From Pomphorhynchus laevis (taxonomy: Eukaryota; Acanthocephala; Palaeacanthocephala; Echinorhynchida; Pomphorhynchidae), in contig WNNJ02000087.1 of NCBI GenBank assembly GCA_012934845.2, forward strand, positions 1 through 64,000: a stretch of 64,000 nt of DNA, given 5' to 3'. The notes below the pieces were generated by a model. The model had not been told where the DNA came from. It did not search any database and worked only from the letters and a program-made list of their open reading frames with translations. This document shows positions 41,762 through 52,485 of this stretch, piece by piece. The translations under genes and the position numbers were made by a program. Every line of letters starts with the position of its first letter. Position 1 is the stretch's first letter.

Positions 41762-44630
41762 ACTCCTTCGCCACAGCACACGGTTTCCGCCTCGGTCTCG
41801 TCAACACTAGATCTATTCTACATAAATTTGATCTTATCCTCAACCTATTCACCAAGCAATCTCTCGATCTGTGCTGCCTCACCGAATCCTGTCACTCAGA
41901 TTCCGACGACCTTTCCATTCACCGTCTGCTCTCTGTCGGTTGCTCCCTAGTCGAATCCGCCCGCTCCCTCAGCTCATGCCCTTCTAAATTCTCTAATCAT
42001 GGCGGCATCGTCGCATTCGCGCGTCACCCCGCGTCTCTTCGCAAAATCAATCCCCCTTTCAGTCCTTGCTCTTTTGAATTGCTCACTTGTCGTTATTCTA
42101 ACCCGATCACTGTTGATCTCGCCATTGTATACCGTCCTGGTTCATCAGCTCCTACAGCCTTATTTTTTACCGAACTCGCTGACCTCCTTTCTCGTTGTAC
42201 TTTGTCCTCAATCCCTTCACTCCTTCTAGGCGACTTCAATATCCGCCTAGACCGCCCCTCTTCCACGGATTCCATCCGGTTCATCAACATTCTATCCAAC
42301 TACAATTACAAACTAATCTCCACTGCCCCCACACATATACTTGGTGGGGCACTCGACATCATCGCTGTCCCCGATCATTTTGATGCCTACACCTCACTGT
42401 CCATTTTCGATCCTGGTCTATCCGATCACTTTCTCGTCACCCTTGATCTCGCTCACAACCACACCCCTCCTCACACACCTACAATCCTACGTCGCCCTTA
42501 GAGAAATCTTAACCTCTCTCTTCTCCGCTCTGCCTTACTCAAATCGTCTCTATCATTACCCACAATAACATATTCATCTCCTCACGATCTCGCCTTTCTT
42601 TTCGACTTTGAACTCACATCCACTCTCGATATTCTCTTGCCATTTAAGTCTCACCCACATCGTCGCTTGCACCGTGCCCCATGGTTTGACATCCAATGCC
42701 TACTCTCAAAGCGTCGACTCCGCCATGCTTTTCGAGTCTATCATTGCTCTCTCAGACGTAATTTCTGCTCGATCACTCCGTCTTTCCATGAAACCTATCT
42801 GCTCATCGGCGGTCTCATCTCCACCTACTACGTACCAAATGCAACTCAATCTGGCAGCATAAAATCATCACTTCATTCAACTCTAAGACTCTATGGCATA
42901 CTTTTAACTCAATCCTTGCTCGCTCCTCTCCGCCGTGCAACATCAATTCCCATGATTATTCGTCATTTCTCCATAACAAAGTATCCACGTTGCTCTCTTA
43001 GACCCCGGTCTCCGTCCTATCTCACTCTGGCCCGCCTAGCATCATTCTCCCGGATCACTTTCATCTTCTCCCTGTCACACCTACCGAAGTCTCATATGTT
43101 CTCATGTCCTTGCCCAGCAAAACATCACCTGGCGATCCCCTGCCCACCCACATACTTAAATCCATATGCTCATCGTTATACCCTTTTCTAACAACCTTGT
43201 TTAACTCGTCCATCCGCAATCGTATCTTCCCTTTACACTGGAAATCCGCAATCATTCGTACCCTACTAAAGAAACAATCGCTCGAACCCTCCCTTCTTCT
43301 AGCTATCGCCTCATTTCACTACTCCCTACTCTTTCAAAGCTCTTAGAACGCCTCATCTTAATACAAATCGACGCTTATCTTTCCTTATCCAATATGTACC
43401 CTCCTTTCCAATCCGCTTTCCGCTCTAATCACTCGACAGAAATTGCATGCATAAAAGTGTACAACGACTTACTCATTTCTCGAGACAAGGCTCTATATAG
43501 TGTTCTCATCTCCCTCGACCTCTCCTCCGCATTCGACATTGTCGACCACTCCGTCCGCCTTTCTCGCCTTCGTTATGATTACGGCTTTTCTTCCTCCTCC
43601 GTAGCTTGGTTCGCATCATATCTATCCGACCGTTCCTTTCGCGTCTGTTCTAATTCATCATCCTCCCCTCCCATCCCTATTTTTTGCGGGGTTCCACAAG
43701 GTTCAGTCCTAGGTCCCCTGCTTTTCTCTCTTTTGCTTGGCGATCTCTCTCCATTTATCAAACCTTACTCCTTTAACGTCATGCAATACGCCGATGACAT
43801 TCTAATCTATGCTCATGCACCCGCAAATCGCATACACGACATCGCCATTTCTGCCTCCAACTGTCTCTCTTCTATCTACAAGCGTCTCTCCAATCTCCAT
43901 CTCGTTCTAAACGCCGAAAAGTCCAAAATAATGTGGATCCTTCCCCGTAAACCAAGCATATCTCCTCCCATTGTATCTTTTGCCTCATCGATCATCCCTG
44001 TAGTCCACAATCTCACTTTCTTAGGCTTCCATTTCGATGATCACCTTTCCCTTAAACCCTTCGTCCGTGACAAGGTCCGCTCGTCTAACTTAATTCTTCG
44101 TGACATCCGCCGTATCCGCCCCCTTATCGACTTCCGTTCTTGTATGTCTCTTCTTTCATCGCTTCTTTTCCCTAAAATCGATTACTGCCTTAGCCTTTTC
44201 GCCAATTCTCCAAAATCCATCATCCTACCCCTACAACGAATAATCAACACCGCCGTTCGAGTGCTCTTTCGCCTCCGTCGCTTCGACCACACATCCACAT
44301 ATTTTGCCCAACTCTCCTGGCCCACCATCCACATCCGCATCAAACTCCGCCTTCTTCTCATTACTTTTCGTCTCATCGCTGTCGGCTCCCCATCGTTCAT
44401 CAACCTTCCTTTCTTAGACGATACTCGCCCCACCTCGCTATCGCTTCGTTCCTGTCATACTCCTCTTACTCCACGTTCCTAATTACTCCAACAACTACGG
44501 TCTCCGATCCTTCCTCGTCGCCGCCTCACTCGCCTGGAATCAACTCCCTCTCGACGTCCGCCGCGCTCCCTCTTTTATCACATTCAAACACCTCCTCCGT
44601 TCACACCTTCTCGACGCCTGATTCACAGTT
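41725..44630 (+). pseudogene. L2-like ORF2: APE endonuclease and RT, several breaks
   Basis: Endonuclease 41725-42501: GLVNTRSI, CCLTESCHSD, NHGGIVAFAR, LLGDFNIRLDR, LSDHFLVTLDL. An in-frame stop at 42499, a frameshift near 42800 and further shifts before 43394 follow. The RT core 43394-44482 is one long open frame with all motifs, including YADD, and runs to the C-terminus; one more frameshift near 44465 breaks the last ~45 residues. Start chosen at the ATG overlapping ORF1, as in compact two-ORF LINEs. Confidence 0.8.
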
Positions 44631-44702
44631 TTGTTTTTGTTGTGGTCATGTAAGCGTGCGCTGGCACGCATTTGCCACGTTAAAATAAATCTTTTTTTTA
44701 AG

Positions 44703-45416
44703 ACATATAGGGCTATTACTATCTTCAAAATGGGCGTTAGTTCGTAAACATAAACCTGTCTCGTGTATTTTCGATTGCATATGCAACATACAATCAATAG
44801 ATTTGCCCCGTCAACCTAGCAGGAAATTATGTACTTCAGCAATTGATTATAGTCAAATAAATCTAGCTTTTCAATTCCTTAGATCAGGAGAACTGGGGAA
44901 CAGCATTACTTCTGTAATTTCCACCCTTCTATCGGCTTGTAGATATGAATCCGACTATTCCAAAAAAAACTCATACCTAGTAAAACCCGCTTGGTTTAAA
45001 CAGTTCCAGCAACATTTAATTCAATTAAATAAAAGTTATCGGTTTGATTTTACGGTAAGGAAAGATTTTGTAGAGTTACGTAGGCTTTACGTTAAACTAG
45101 TATCGATGTATCGTAGAGAACGACGTTTAGAGATTGAACGACGGGAATTGTCTAAGGCGGAGTCAACACCGTGGATACTTAAGAAAGCTAACATTGGAAC
45201 ATATTCCAGGATTCAAATAGAAAATTGGAAATCACACTTCCAATCTATTTTGCGCCATTCAATATTAGAAGACATTCATGTACGTTTATCTTCAATTTCA
45301 TGCATAAATTCAATATACGGTTCAGATCCTCTGAATTTACCTTTTACGCCGTTTGAAGTCGTAAGATCCCTATCAATCTTAAAAGATCACACTCATCAAT
45401 TGGTGACACTCATCAA
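44703..45416 (+). pseudogene. Element C ORF2 linker, displaced by the insertion
   Basis: An open frame (from 44803, readable from about 44710) with LVKPAWFKQFQQHLIQLNKS, basic helices (YRRERRLEIERRELSKAEST) and FTPFEVVRSLSILKDHT, the segment that in APE LINEs links endonuclease to RT; PFEVVRSLSILK is the helix before RT motif 0. It stops where the RLE LINE begins. The assignment to element C rests on position, strand and fit, not on a direct overlap. Confidence 0.6.
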
Positions 45417-48332
45417 TTGGGTGATACACCTCCATCAAACAGCCAAAGCATGGTCAATCAGCTTAATCAAAATAAGCTTATCGATGTCATATACCGACCC
45501 GAGAATACAGTGAAAAATACTCCATCGACTGAAACGTTTCAAAAACCTGATGCAAAGGATAGACAAACTTTGCCATTAAACAATCAAAAACTGAACAATC
45601 ACGAGGAATTGATTGGAACAATTTATGACACTGTAATCTCATGGCGTCCGAACCTAATACATCTTCCGCGATGTAAAGCGAGTAAGCAATTCATTGATAT
45701 TTTAAGCCAAAAAATTGAAGTGGTTGCAAAAAAGGAGCAAGGAGAACAGTATGCGTTGAAGGAATATATCGTCATATGTCATTTGATTCTACAAAGGATT
45801 GAAACAAAAAAAATTAAAGTAATTCGCAAAACACTACAAAGAAGACTGGAATCATGGCACTTGAAACAATACAACAATCTATTCGGTGAGGCGCAGATAC
45901 TACAGCTCAAAGCTATACAAAATAAAAATTGGACGTCACAAAAGAAACAAGACAAATCCAAAACATTTTCAAAGCTCATGCAGGCAGGAAATACCAATGC
46001 AGCAATGAGAGTGCTCGAAAAAGAAAGGTGTGAAAACCCAGTATTCAAACAAGATGAAGAGATTAACGGACGGACAGTTTTAGAACATCTAATGGATCTT
46101 CACCCGGAAGCAAGAAATGTACCGAGAGACGCAGTTTTAACAACACCATTTAAAAATTGTAACCGTCATCACCCGTCGATTTTTGAAAATATTGATCAAA
46201 ATACAGTCCTACAAGCTGCTAAGAGAGTTCATGGCGGTGCTGGTCCTTCGGGATTAACAGCTGAGAACTTTCGGAACATGGTATCATCATTTGGCCAATC
46301 TTCAGTCAGATTAGCAAGCGCAATAGCTGATTTTGCCATTCGAATCGCGAGTGAACCGATGAGCCCTACAAGTCTTGAGCCATATGTGGTTAGTCGAATA
46401 GTAGCGTTAAATAAAAATCCAGGCATCAGACCCATTGGAATTGGAAATGTTCTGCGGCGTATAATAGGCAAAATTATTCTACTGACAATCCAACCGGATT
46501 TACAAAAGGTAGCCTCAAACAAACAGCTATGTGCGGGACAGAGCGCTGGACTCAGTTACGCAGTTCATTCGATACAAGATGATTTTCAAAACAATAAAAA
46601 CTATGCAGTATTATCAATTGATGCAAAAAATGCTTTTAATCTGTCGAATAGGCATCTAATGCTTGCCAATATTGGAAATATATGTCCAGCTTTGGAGAAA
46701 ATTCTTCACAACACGTATTCGTTTGATACCATTCTAGTAGGCGAAGGAGGAAAGCTAAGATCGCGAAATGGTTATACTCAAGGAGACCCACTTGCCATGG
46801 CCGCATTTGCGGTCTCATCACTTCCGCTTATCGCCCGTATTGAGGATCAAGTACCAGGTATCAGACAATATTGGTACGCCGATGACTCGACTTTTGTTGG
46901 TACTTTAAGTGACATCCAGACTGTTTGGAAATTGCTACACAAAGTAGGTCCTGACTATGGATATATTGTCAACCCGCGAAAGTCCAAACTATTAATCTAC
47001 ATTGATTTTAATTCACATGCAAACTCAATTTTTGCAGGCGAAAACATGTCGATTAATAACGATGGGATAGTCATACTTGGCTCGCCAATCGGAACAAAGA
47101 AATTTGTAGAGAATTTCTGTGCACAAAAAATAAGCGAATGGGCACAACTGGTCGATTCTATGGCATCCTTAGCCGAGGTGGATGCACAATCTGTTAAGGC
47201 AGCATACTGTATAAGCGCACAAATGAAATGGATTCATTTATTTCGCAATGTTCAGTGTGAATGCAAATGGCTAGAGCCTCTTGGAACAACAATAAAAACA
47301 AAATTGCTCAGCGCTTTGTTTGATAGAGATCTGGAGCATATCATAAAAGACGTGTGTTCGCTGCCAGCAAGAAAAGGTGGTTTAGGCATATTAGATCCAA
47401 TCCAAGAGGCTAAACATCAATATATGTCTTCAAGACTACTGTCAAGTAGTCTCAACGATTTTAACACGATGCAAAACTTGAGATCATTAATGGTGGACAA
47501 AGTAAGGGAAATACGAGATATTCGAGACAAATCTTACGATGATATGCGCATAAACTTCGAAAGGGACATGTCTCAGGAATTACAGCGAGCAATTCAATTC
47601 GCTTCACAAAAAGGAGCTTCGAACTGGCTAACCTGCAGGCCACTTGCGTCTCAGGGATTTCACATGTCAACATGCGAATTTCGAGATGCACTTTCAGTTC
47701 GTTACGGACTAACGCCGACAAATCTTCCGAAATTTTGTATTTGCAAAGAGATAAATACTACGATGCATGCATTATCATGCAAGAGAGGACCAATGAACTT
47801 TATTCGACACAATGAACTACGCGATTGTCTAGCGAATGTGTTGAAGGAAGTTTGCGTCAATGTTCACACTGAACCAATTCTCACACCGGTAAATAACAAC
47901 ACTAGCTTTCAAAGAATTACAACGACCAGAGAACGGGAAGCACGCTTAGACATTGTTTGCAACGGTTTATTCGGGGGACGGCTCGAGAGGACATTCTTTG
48001 ATGTCTGTGTCTTTAACAATCATGCTCCTGCCTACCTTCATAAATCAACAGAGCAAACGTTTCGGTTTCACGAGGAGAGAAAGCGGGCAAAATACGATGA
48101 AAGAGTCATAGAAATAGAAAATGGAGGTTTTTGTCCAATCATATGGGCTACATCAGGCGCAACAGGACCCGTGGCAAATACGTGTATACAAAAAATCGCG
48201 AAGAAACTAGGACAAAAACGTGGCACGGACTATCCATCATCAATAAGTTGGTTACGAACAAAATTCAGTGTCATTTCCGGGAAAATGGCTTCTGCATGTC
48301 TGCGTACATCACGACAGACCGTGAATGCATAA
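45417..48332 (+). CDS. RLE-type LINE polyprotein (RT plus restriction-like endonuclease), intact
   Basis: A single uninterrupted 971-codon ORF. Residues ~1-250 are a helical N-terminal region; 255-290 the HGGAGPSG lead-in; the RT follows with RIVALNKNPGIRPIGIG, the catalytic Asp in SIDAKNAFNL (~398), GYTQGDPLAMAA (~455), YWYADDSTFVG (~487) and LGSPIGT. The thumb runs to ~750. Residues ~775-800 hold a C-x-C...H...C finger (CICKEINTTMHALSCK), followed by a restriction-like endonuclease core, ARLDIV (~843) and FFDVCVFN (~860), comparable to the KPD..D site of R2-type LINEs. No APE domain. Relatives at 52.8 kb begin with a CXC domain missing here, so this copy is probably 5'-truncated into element C although its frame is whole. 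Only intact ORF2-type frame in the window. Likely nicks DNA and primes reverse transcription. Confidence 0.88.
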   Translation: MGDTPPSNSQSMVNQLNQNKLIDVIYRPENTVKNTPSTETFQKPDAKDRQTLPLNNQKLNNHEELIGTIYDTVISWRPNLIHLPRCKASKQFIDILSQKIEVVAKKEQGEQYALKEYIVICHLILQRIETKKIKVIRKTLQRRLESWHLKQYNNLFGEAQILQLKAIQNKNWTSQKKQDKSKTFSKLMQAGNTNAAMRVLEKERCENPVFKQDEEINGRTVLEHLMDLHPEARNVPRDAVLTTPFKNCNRHHPSIFENIDQNTVLQAAKRVHGGAGPSGLTAENFRNMVSSFGQSSVRLASAIADFAIRIASEPMSPTSLEPYVVSRIVALNKNPGIRPIGIGNVLRRIIGKIILLTIQPDLQKVASNKQLCAGQSAGLSYAVHSIQDDFQNNKNYAVLSIDAKNAFNLSNRHLMLANIGNICPALEKILHNTYSFDTILVGEGGKLRSRNGYTQGDPLAMAAFAVSSLPLIARIEDQVPGIRQYWYADDSTFVGTLSDIQTVWKLLHKVGPDYGYIVNPRKSKLLIYIDFNSHANSIFAGENMSINNDGIVILGSPIGTKKFVENFCAQKISEWAQLVDSMASLAEVDAQSVKAAYCISAQMKWIHLFRNVQCECKWLEPLGTTIKTKLLSALFDRDLEHIIKDVCSLPARKGGLGILDPIQEAKHQYMSSRLLSSSLNDFNTMQNLRSLMVDKVREIRDIRDKSYDDMRINFERDMSQELQRAIQFASQKGASNWLTCRPLASQGFHMSTCEFRDALSVRYGLTPTNLPKFCICKEINTTMHALSCKRGPMNFIRHNELRDCLANVLKEVCVNVHTEPILTPVNNNTSFQRITTTREREARLDIVCNGLFGGRLERTFFDVCVFNNHAPAYLHKSTEQTFRFHEERKRAKYDERVIEIENGGFCPIIWATSGATGPVANTCIQKIAKKLGQKRGTDYPSSISWLRTKFSVISGKMASACLRTSRQTVNA

Positions 48333-48474
48333 CATTACGAAAACCTTTCTGTATCGAGACTATTGATCATTTGTTTTTTTTCTTGTGATGTAATCTTTGT
48401 GAAAAAAAATTGTGTATTTAAAAAAAAAATTATAAAAAAAATATTAGTATTATTAAAAAAATATTATATAATAA

Positions 48475-48567
48475 TTAAGGTTCCCATTTGTGGGAACCTT
48501 AATTGTACAAATTAAAATTTTAATAAAATTATAAATAAAAAAAAATTATTATTATTATCTAAAAGGT
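48475..48567 (+). other. 3' stem-loop and tail of the intact RLE LINE
   Basis: A perfect 11-bp stem, TTAAGGTTCCC / GGGAACCTTAA with loop ATTTGT, at 48475-48502, then AATTGTACAAATTAAAATT and an A/T tail ending TTATTATTATTATCTAAAAGGT. The core CCCATTTG(T/C)GGG recurs at 55.85, 57.22 and 58.19 kb at the 3' ends of three sister copies. Probable RT recognition element. Confidence 0.7.
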
Positions 48568-49046
48568 AGATTCGAGCGGACGTATATAGACGTCAGCATT
48601 TTCAACAACCTTGCCGAATCTTACCGTACAAACACGTCCAGTGCGTTCAACTTCCACGAAGCAAGAAAGAAGTCTAAATATGAGGAACGGGTTCAACAGA
48701 TTGCAAGAGGCACATTTGTACCCTTCATCGCTTCGACAAACGGCGGATTGAATGAAAGCTCTCGTGCTGTGTTGCGCCGAATCGCCTTTCTGCAGGCGCA
48801 ACGGTCTGACCAAACGACATACGCACAGTGCTTGACTCGCATTATACGTGAAATCGGTGTTCCCCTAGGCCGCGCGGGGTCGATATGCATCCGGGGTTAC
48901 CGTTCTTCAAGTGGAAAGGCCGTCCGCCTCGAGCAACAGGAGCCTTAGCTAAAGCACACGCCCCGTAACATGAAATTCAAACATAATGATATTTGGGTTA
49001 AATTCCTTTTGTAAACTTTGTGAATAAAGCTTTTCTTCTTAAAAAA
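48568..49046 (+). mobile_element. RLE-LINE 3' fragment (endonuclease end), second subfamily
   Basis: Reads RFERTYIDVSIFNNLAESYR, NFHEARKKSKYEERVQQIAR, GTFVPFIASTNGGL and ITRIIREIGV-like C-terminus, the last ~125 residues of an RLE LINE, with only about 50% similarity to the neighbour at 45.4 kb. 5'-truncated right at the decamer TCTAAAAGGT; its own 3' end (GTGAATAAAGCTTTTCTTC, A-tract) is followed at once by TCTGAAAGGT. Confidence 0.8.
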
Positions 49047-49158
49047 TCTGAAAGGTAATAATAATGTTATTAATATTAATGATAATATTAATAATGATAT
49101 TAATAATGATAATTAATAATGATAATAATATTATTATTATCTGAAAGGTAATAATAAT
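49047..49158 (+). repeat. AAT-rich spacer flanked by two TCTGAAAGGT
   Basis: TCTGAAAGGT at 49047-49056 and 49140-49149, each followed by AATAATAATG; in between TTATTAATATTAATGATAAT-type repeats. An almost identical block lies at 52377-52480. Looks like a LINE 3' tail expanded into a microsatellite. Confidence 0.7.
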
Positions 49159-50127
49159 GCTCAAATTGCATATAGCGCCTTTTGCTACGCTATACAACAC
49201 AAGTGGAGTTACGTGATTCGGACGTGCAAGGTAGAGGTGGAGTGGTTTGAGCAGTTACGGAGTTCTATCTACAATGATTTGTTACCAAAATTTACTGGTC
49301 AAGGGGACATAACGGAAACTATGCGAATGGTCTATTCGCTACCGTCAAGATGTGGCGGTCTGGGAATTCGAAATGACTGGGATAATGCCGATAACATATA
49401 TAGCCGATCGATAAGAATATGTGAACCCATCTTGCGTGGTATTAAAGGGCAAGAACTAACAACTTTACAAAGACAAATAAGTGAACAAATTTATAATGAA
49501 GCTAAACTAGATACTAAACGCAAAGTTGTACATACGGTAGAATTATTGGATGAAAGGATGAAATGTCTAATAGCATATGCATCAGAAAAGGGAGCTTCTT
49601 CGTGGCTAACGACAAGACCAAACAATATATATCAATCAGTACTTGACACACAACAATTTATAGACGCCATATGTGTAAGATATAATTTGCCGTTAAAAGA
49701 TTGTAAAGCGCGCTGTGCGTGTGGTTCACTGCTTGATCCATCACATGCTCTCTCATGTCGGACGGGAGGAACAACTATAATTAGACATGATATAATACGG
49801 AATGTCATTGCCGACGAAATAGGGGACATTTGTAAAGATGTGGAGCTTGAACCGGTTTTGAGGCCCGTACCGAACAATTACCATTTTGAAGTAGAAACCA
49901 CAACGAGAGATGTGAACGCAAGATCAGACATATTATGCCGTGGAATTTACGGTAGAGGATTGGTGCGGTCCTATTTGGACGTATGTATATTTAACACACT
50001 TGCACCTTCCTACATCGAGAAGTCACCGACCATGAGTCATACCTACCACGCGAACAGGAAAATTGCAAAATATGCCCAGCGCATTGTAGAGATTGAACGC
50101 TCGATATTCATCCCATTTACCTTTTCA
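49159..50127 (+). mobile_element. RLE-LINE fragment, twin of the 55.9-kb copy
   Basis: A continuous frame (RT thumb, finger CACGSLLDPSHALSC, RLE core ARSDILC...YLDVCIFN) nearly identical to about 55932-56902, only a few bases differing over ~970. Both begin at the same point after TCTGAAAGGTAATAATAAT. Near 50127 it breaks off (IFIPFTFS) and another RLE-LINE sequence continues. Confidence 0.85.
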
Positions 50128-52376
50128 GTGAGGACGCCTTATTATCGGAGATCGACATGGAATGTGATAACTTTCATCCCTCCTTTTTCGATACGATAGA
50201 TGCAGCTGCAATTCAACTAAGTGCTAAGCGCACTACAGGCGCTGCGGGTCCTTCGGGTGTTAATGCTTTATCATGGCGGCAAATGCTAACCTCATTTGAT
50301 AGGGATTCATTACAGTTGGCCTCTACGTTGGCAGACCTGACAAGGCGAATTGCTAGTAATAGAGTTCCAAAACATTCAACAGAAGCGTTAATCGCTAGTC
50401 GGCTCATTGCCCTTGATAAAAATCCTGGTTTTCGACCGATCGGAATAGGTGAGGCATATAGGCGCATAATGGCTAAAACGATTTTAAATGTCATTTCTCC
50501 TTTCATTAAGTCAATTGCGGGTAATTCACAACTTTGTGCAGGTCAAAAGGGAGGTGTCGAATTCGTTGTGCGAGATATGCGTGAAACCTTTGCTAATTCG
50601 ACCTCGTCATGTTTACTTTTAATTGATGCACATAATGCTTTTAATAGAATTAATAGGAAATTAGCTCTCCTCAATATAGAAAAGATATGCCCTGCTTTAG
50701 CACGATTCCTGTAGAATACGTATAGTTTAGATCCAATCTTAGCCATTGACGATGATTATCTATTATCAAAGGAAGGTTTCACGCAAGGCGACCCTTTGGC
50801 AATGGTAGCATTTGCGGCAGCAACGATACCATTAATACATAGATTAGGCGCTTTGCATCCTCAAATAAAACAGCGTTGGTATGCAGACGATGTATCATGT
50901 GTTGGTTCACCGGGGAATGTTTATGATTTTTTTAAATCGTTGCAATCTATAGGACCGGAATACGGATTTCATGTTAATGTCAACAAGTGTACAGCTCTGG
51001 TTAACGCCAACATTATCCTTGAATGTGATTCACTTGCCAGCTTAGGGGTTCATGTCGTATCTAATGGTGTAAAACTTTTAGGAGCTCCCATAGGTTTTGG
51101 TTCGTTCGAAAAAAATTGGGTAATAACACAAGTAACTCGCTGGTTAAAATTGCTCGATAGGTTATGTGAAGTCTCTAGCGATTCACGGCAGTTAGCGTTC
51201 TTAGCATTTTCAGCAGCAGTGCAAAATAAGTGGACTCATGTACAAAGAACATGTAAGTGTGAATGTGAATGGTTTTCTTCACTCGAAGATTTCATACAGA
51301 ATAAAATAATCCCCAAAATAACTGGTTTTAATTTACAGAAGTGTTGGCGCGATGTAGCAAGTCTGCCTTTCTCAATGGGAGGTTTGGGGATATCAAATCC
51401 ATATGAGAATACCAAATCTGAATGGGAATATTCTTCTTTGCTATGTAAGCCCTTATTTGAGTTAGGTCTCGGAGGCGACATTGATACCATCCAGAAACAG
51501 TCAATAGTTGAAATTAGAAAACTAAAGAATCTCCGGGCTGCCGAAAAATTTTCGTCACTGTTAAATACAGTGGACGACTGCGAACAGGTAATTTTAAAGC
51601 ATGCCGCTCGAAAGGGCGCGTCAACGTGGCTATCTGCTCGCCCTAGTGATGATCCTAAGTTTCGCTTAAGCAATCAAGAATTTTCCGATGGTCTCTCTGT
51701 CAGATATGGGTGGCAAATTTTAAATACTTCAGCCAACTGTGTATGTGGGGAAGTTCTTAGTGTTGTTCATTCATTATCTTGCAAATGCGGAGGGAAATCA
51801 ATAGTAAGGCACAATGTGATCAGAGACATTTTCGCCAAATTAACTTCAGAGGTGTGATCATCAACTACAACTGAGCCACTGCTTTCTCCCGTTGATCCAA
51901 CTATTCAATTCGATTCTTCTTCCACTACACTAGATCGCAATGCACGTCTTGTGTTCGGGGTTGTTTGGCGTCCCGTCTGAGCGGTCCTACCTGGACATTT
52001 CTGTATTCAATACACATGCTCGTTCCTATGCCACAATGACTCCACGATCAGCGTTCAGTTATAACGAGAATCGAAAAAAGGCTAAGTACTCCGAACGGAT
52101 ATCCAAGATCGAAAAAGCAGCTTTTATACCAGTTATTTTGTCAATACAAGGTGGATTAGGGGATGAGGCAGAACAGTTGGTAAAACGCTTAGCAAAAGAC
52201 GTAGCGGTGAGAAGAGAGTGCCGTTACAGTGACGTGATTAGCCGATTCAGACGTTCCATTGGAATAGCTCTAGTGCGGGCTAGCTCATGGTGTCTCAGAT
52301 AAATTTTTTTCATTGTTACTTTTGTTATGATTTTGCAGTGTCTTTGTCAAATAAATTCGTTTTTTCGTTAAAAAAA
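50128..52376 (+). mobile_element. RLE-LINE copy, RT and endonuclease, broken
   Basis: Begins inside the ORF (FHPSFFDTIDAAAIQLSAKR, GAAGPSGVNALSW) and runs through the RT (LIDAHNAFNRINR; FTQGDPLAMVAFAA; RWYADDVSCVG), the finger CVCGEVLSVVHSLSCK and the RLE end (SERSYLDISVFNTHARSY). In-frame stops at 50712-50714 and 51856-51858, and a frameshift near 51945 at the first endonuclease Asp. The 3' end GTCAAATAAATTCG, A-tract, then TCTGAAAGGT. A different subfamily from the 45.4 and 52.8-kb copies; no CCCATTTG hairpin seen. Confidence 0.82.
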
Positions 52377-52485
52377 TCTGAAAGGTAATAATAATGTTAT
52401 TAATATTAATGATAATATTAATAATGATATTAATAATGATAATTAATAATGATAATAATATTATTATTATCTGAAAGAAAAATAT
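52377..52485 (+). repeat. Second AAT-rich spacer with TCTGAAAGGT
   Basis: Same sequence as 49047-49158 for about 100 bp; at its right side the decamer is degenerate (CTGAAAGAAAA, 52471; TCTGAAACC, 52485). Confidence 0.65.

Larger units (their letters stand above)
40360..44702 (+). mobile_element. L2-like LINE, nearly full length (family A1)
   Basis: ORF1 (40360-41761, one frameshift) overlaps ORF2 (41725-44630, one stop and several frameshifts) by 37 bp. The RT (YPPFQSAFRSNHSTEIACIK; LDLSSAFDIVDHS; GVPQGSVLGPLLFSLL; MQYADDILIYA) has the signature of the L2 clade of CR1-group LINEs. The element ends with the GCGTGC-GCTG-GCACGC hairpin (44654-44669) and AATAAATCTTTTTTTT. It lies inside element C. 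It provides the reference for the other family-A fragments of the window. Confidence 0.88.
37370..45416 (+). mobile_element. APE-type LINE 'element C', split by a 5.2-kb insertion
   Basis: Left part 37370-39507: leader, ORF1 and the endonuclease. Right part 44703-45416: the ORF2 linker before the RT. Between them lie the 850-bp duplicated segment and an L2-like copy (39508-44702). The right part ends where the RLE LINE of 45.4 kb begins, so the RT and 3' end of element C are missing. At the left break, 27 nt of the endonuclease (TATTTACTAACGTGCATGG...) is tandemly doubled (39448-39500). At the right break, ACACTCATCAATTGG is doubled (45389-45420). Confidence 0.75.

Noticed and set aside
42093-44433. 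Minus-strand open frames inside the L2 element
   Set aside because: Arg/Glu-rich shadows of the Ser/Leu-rich L2 coding strand.
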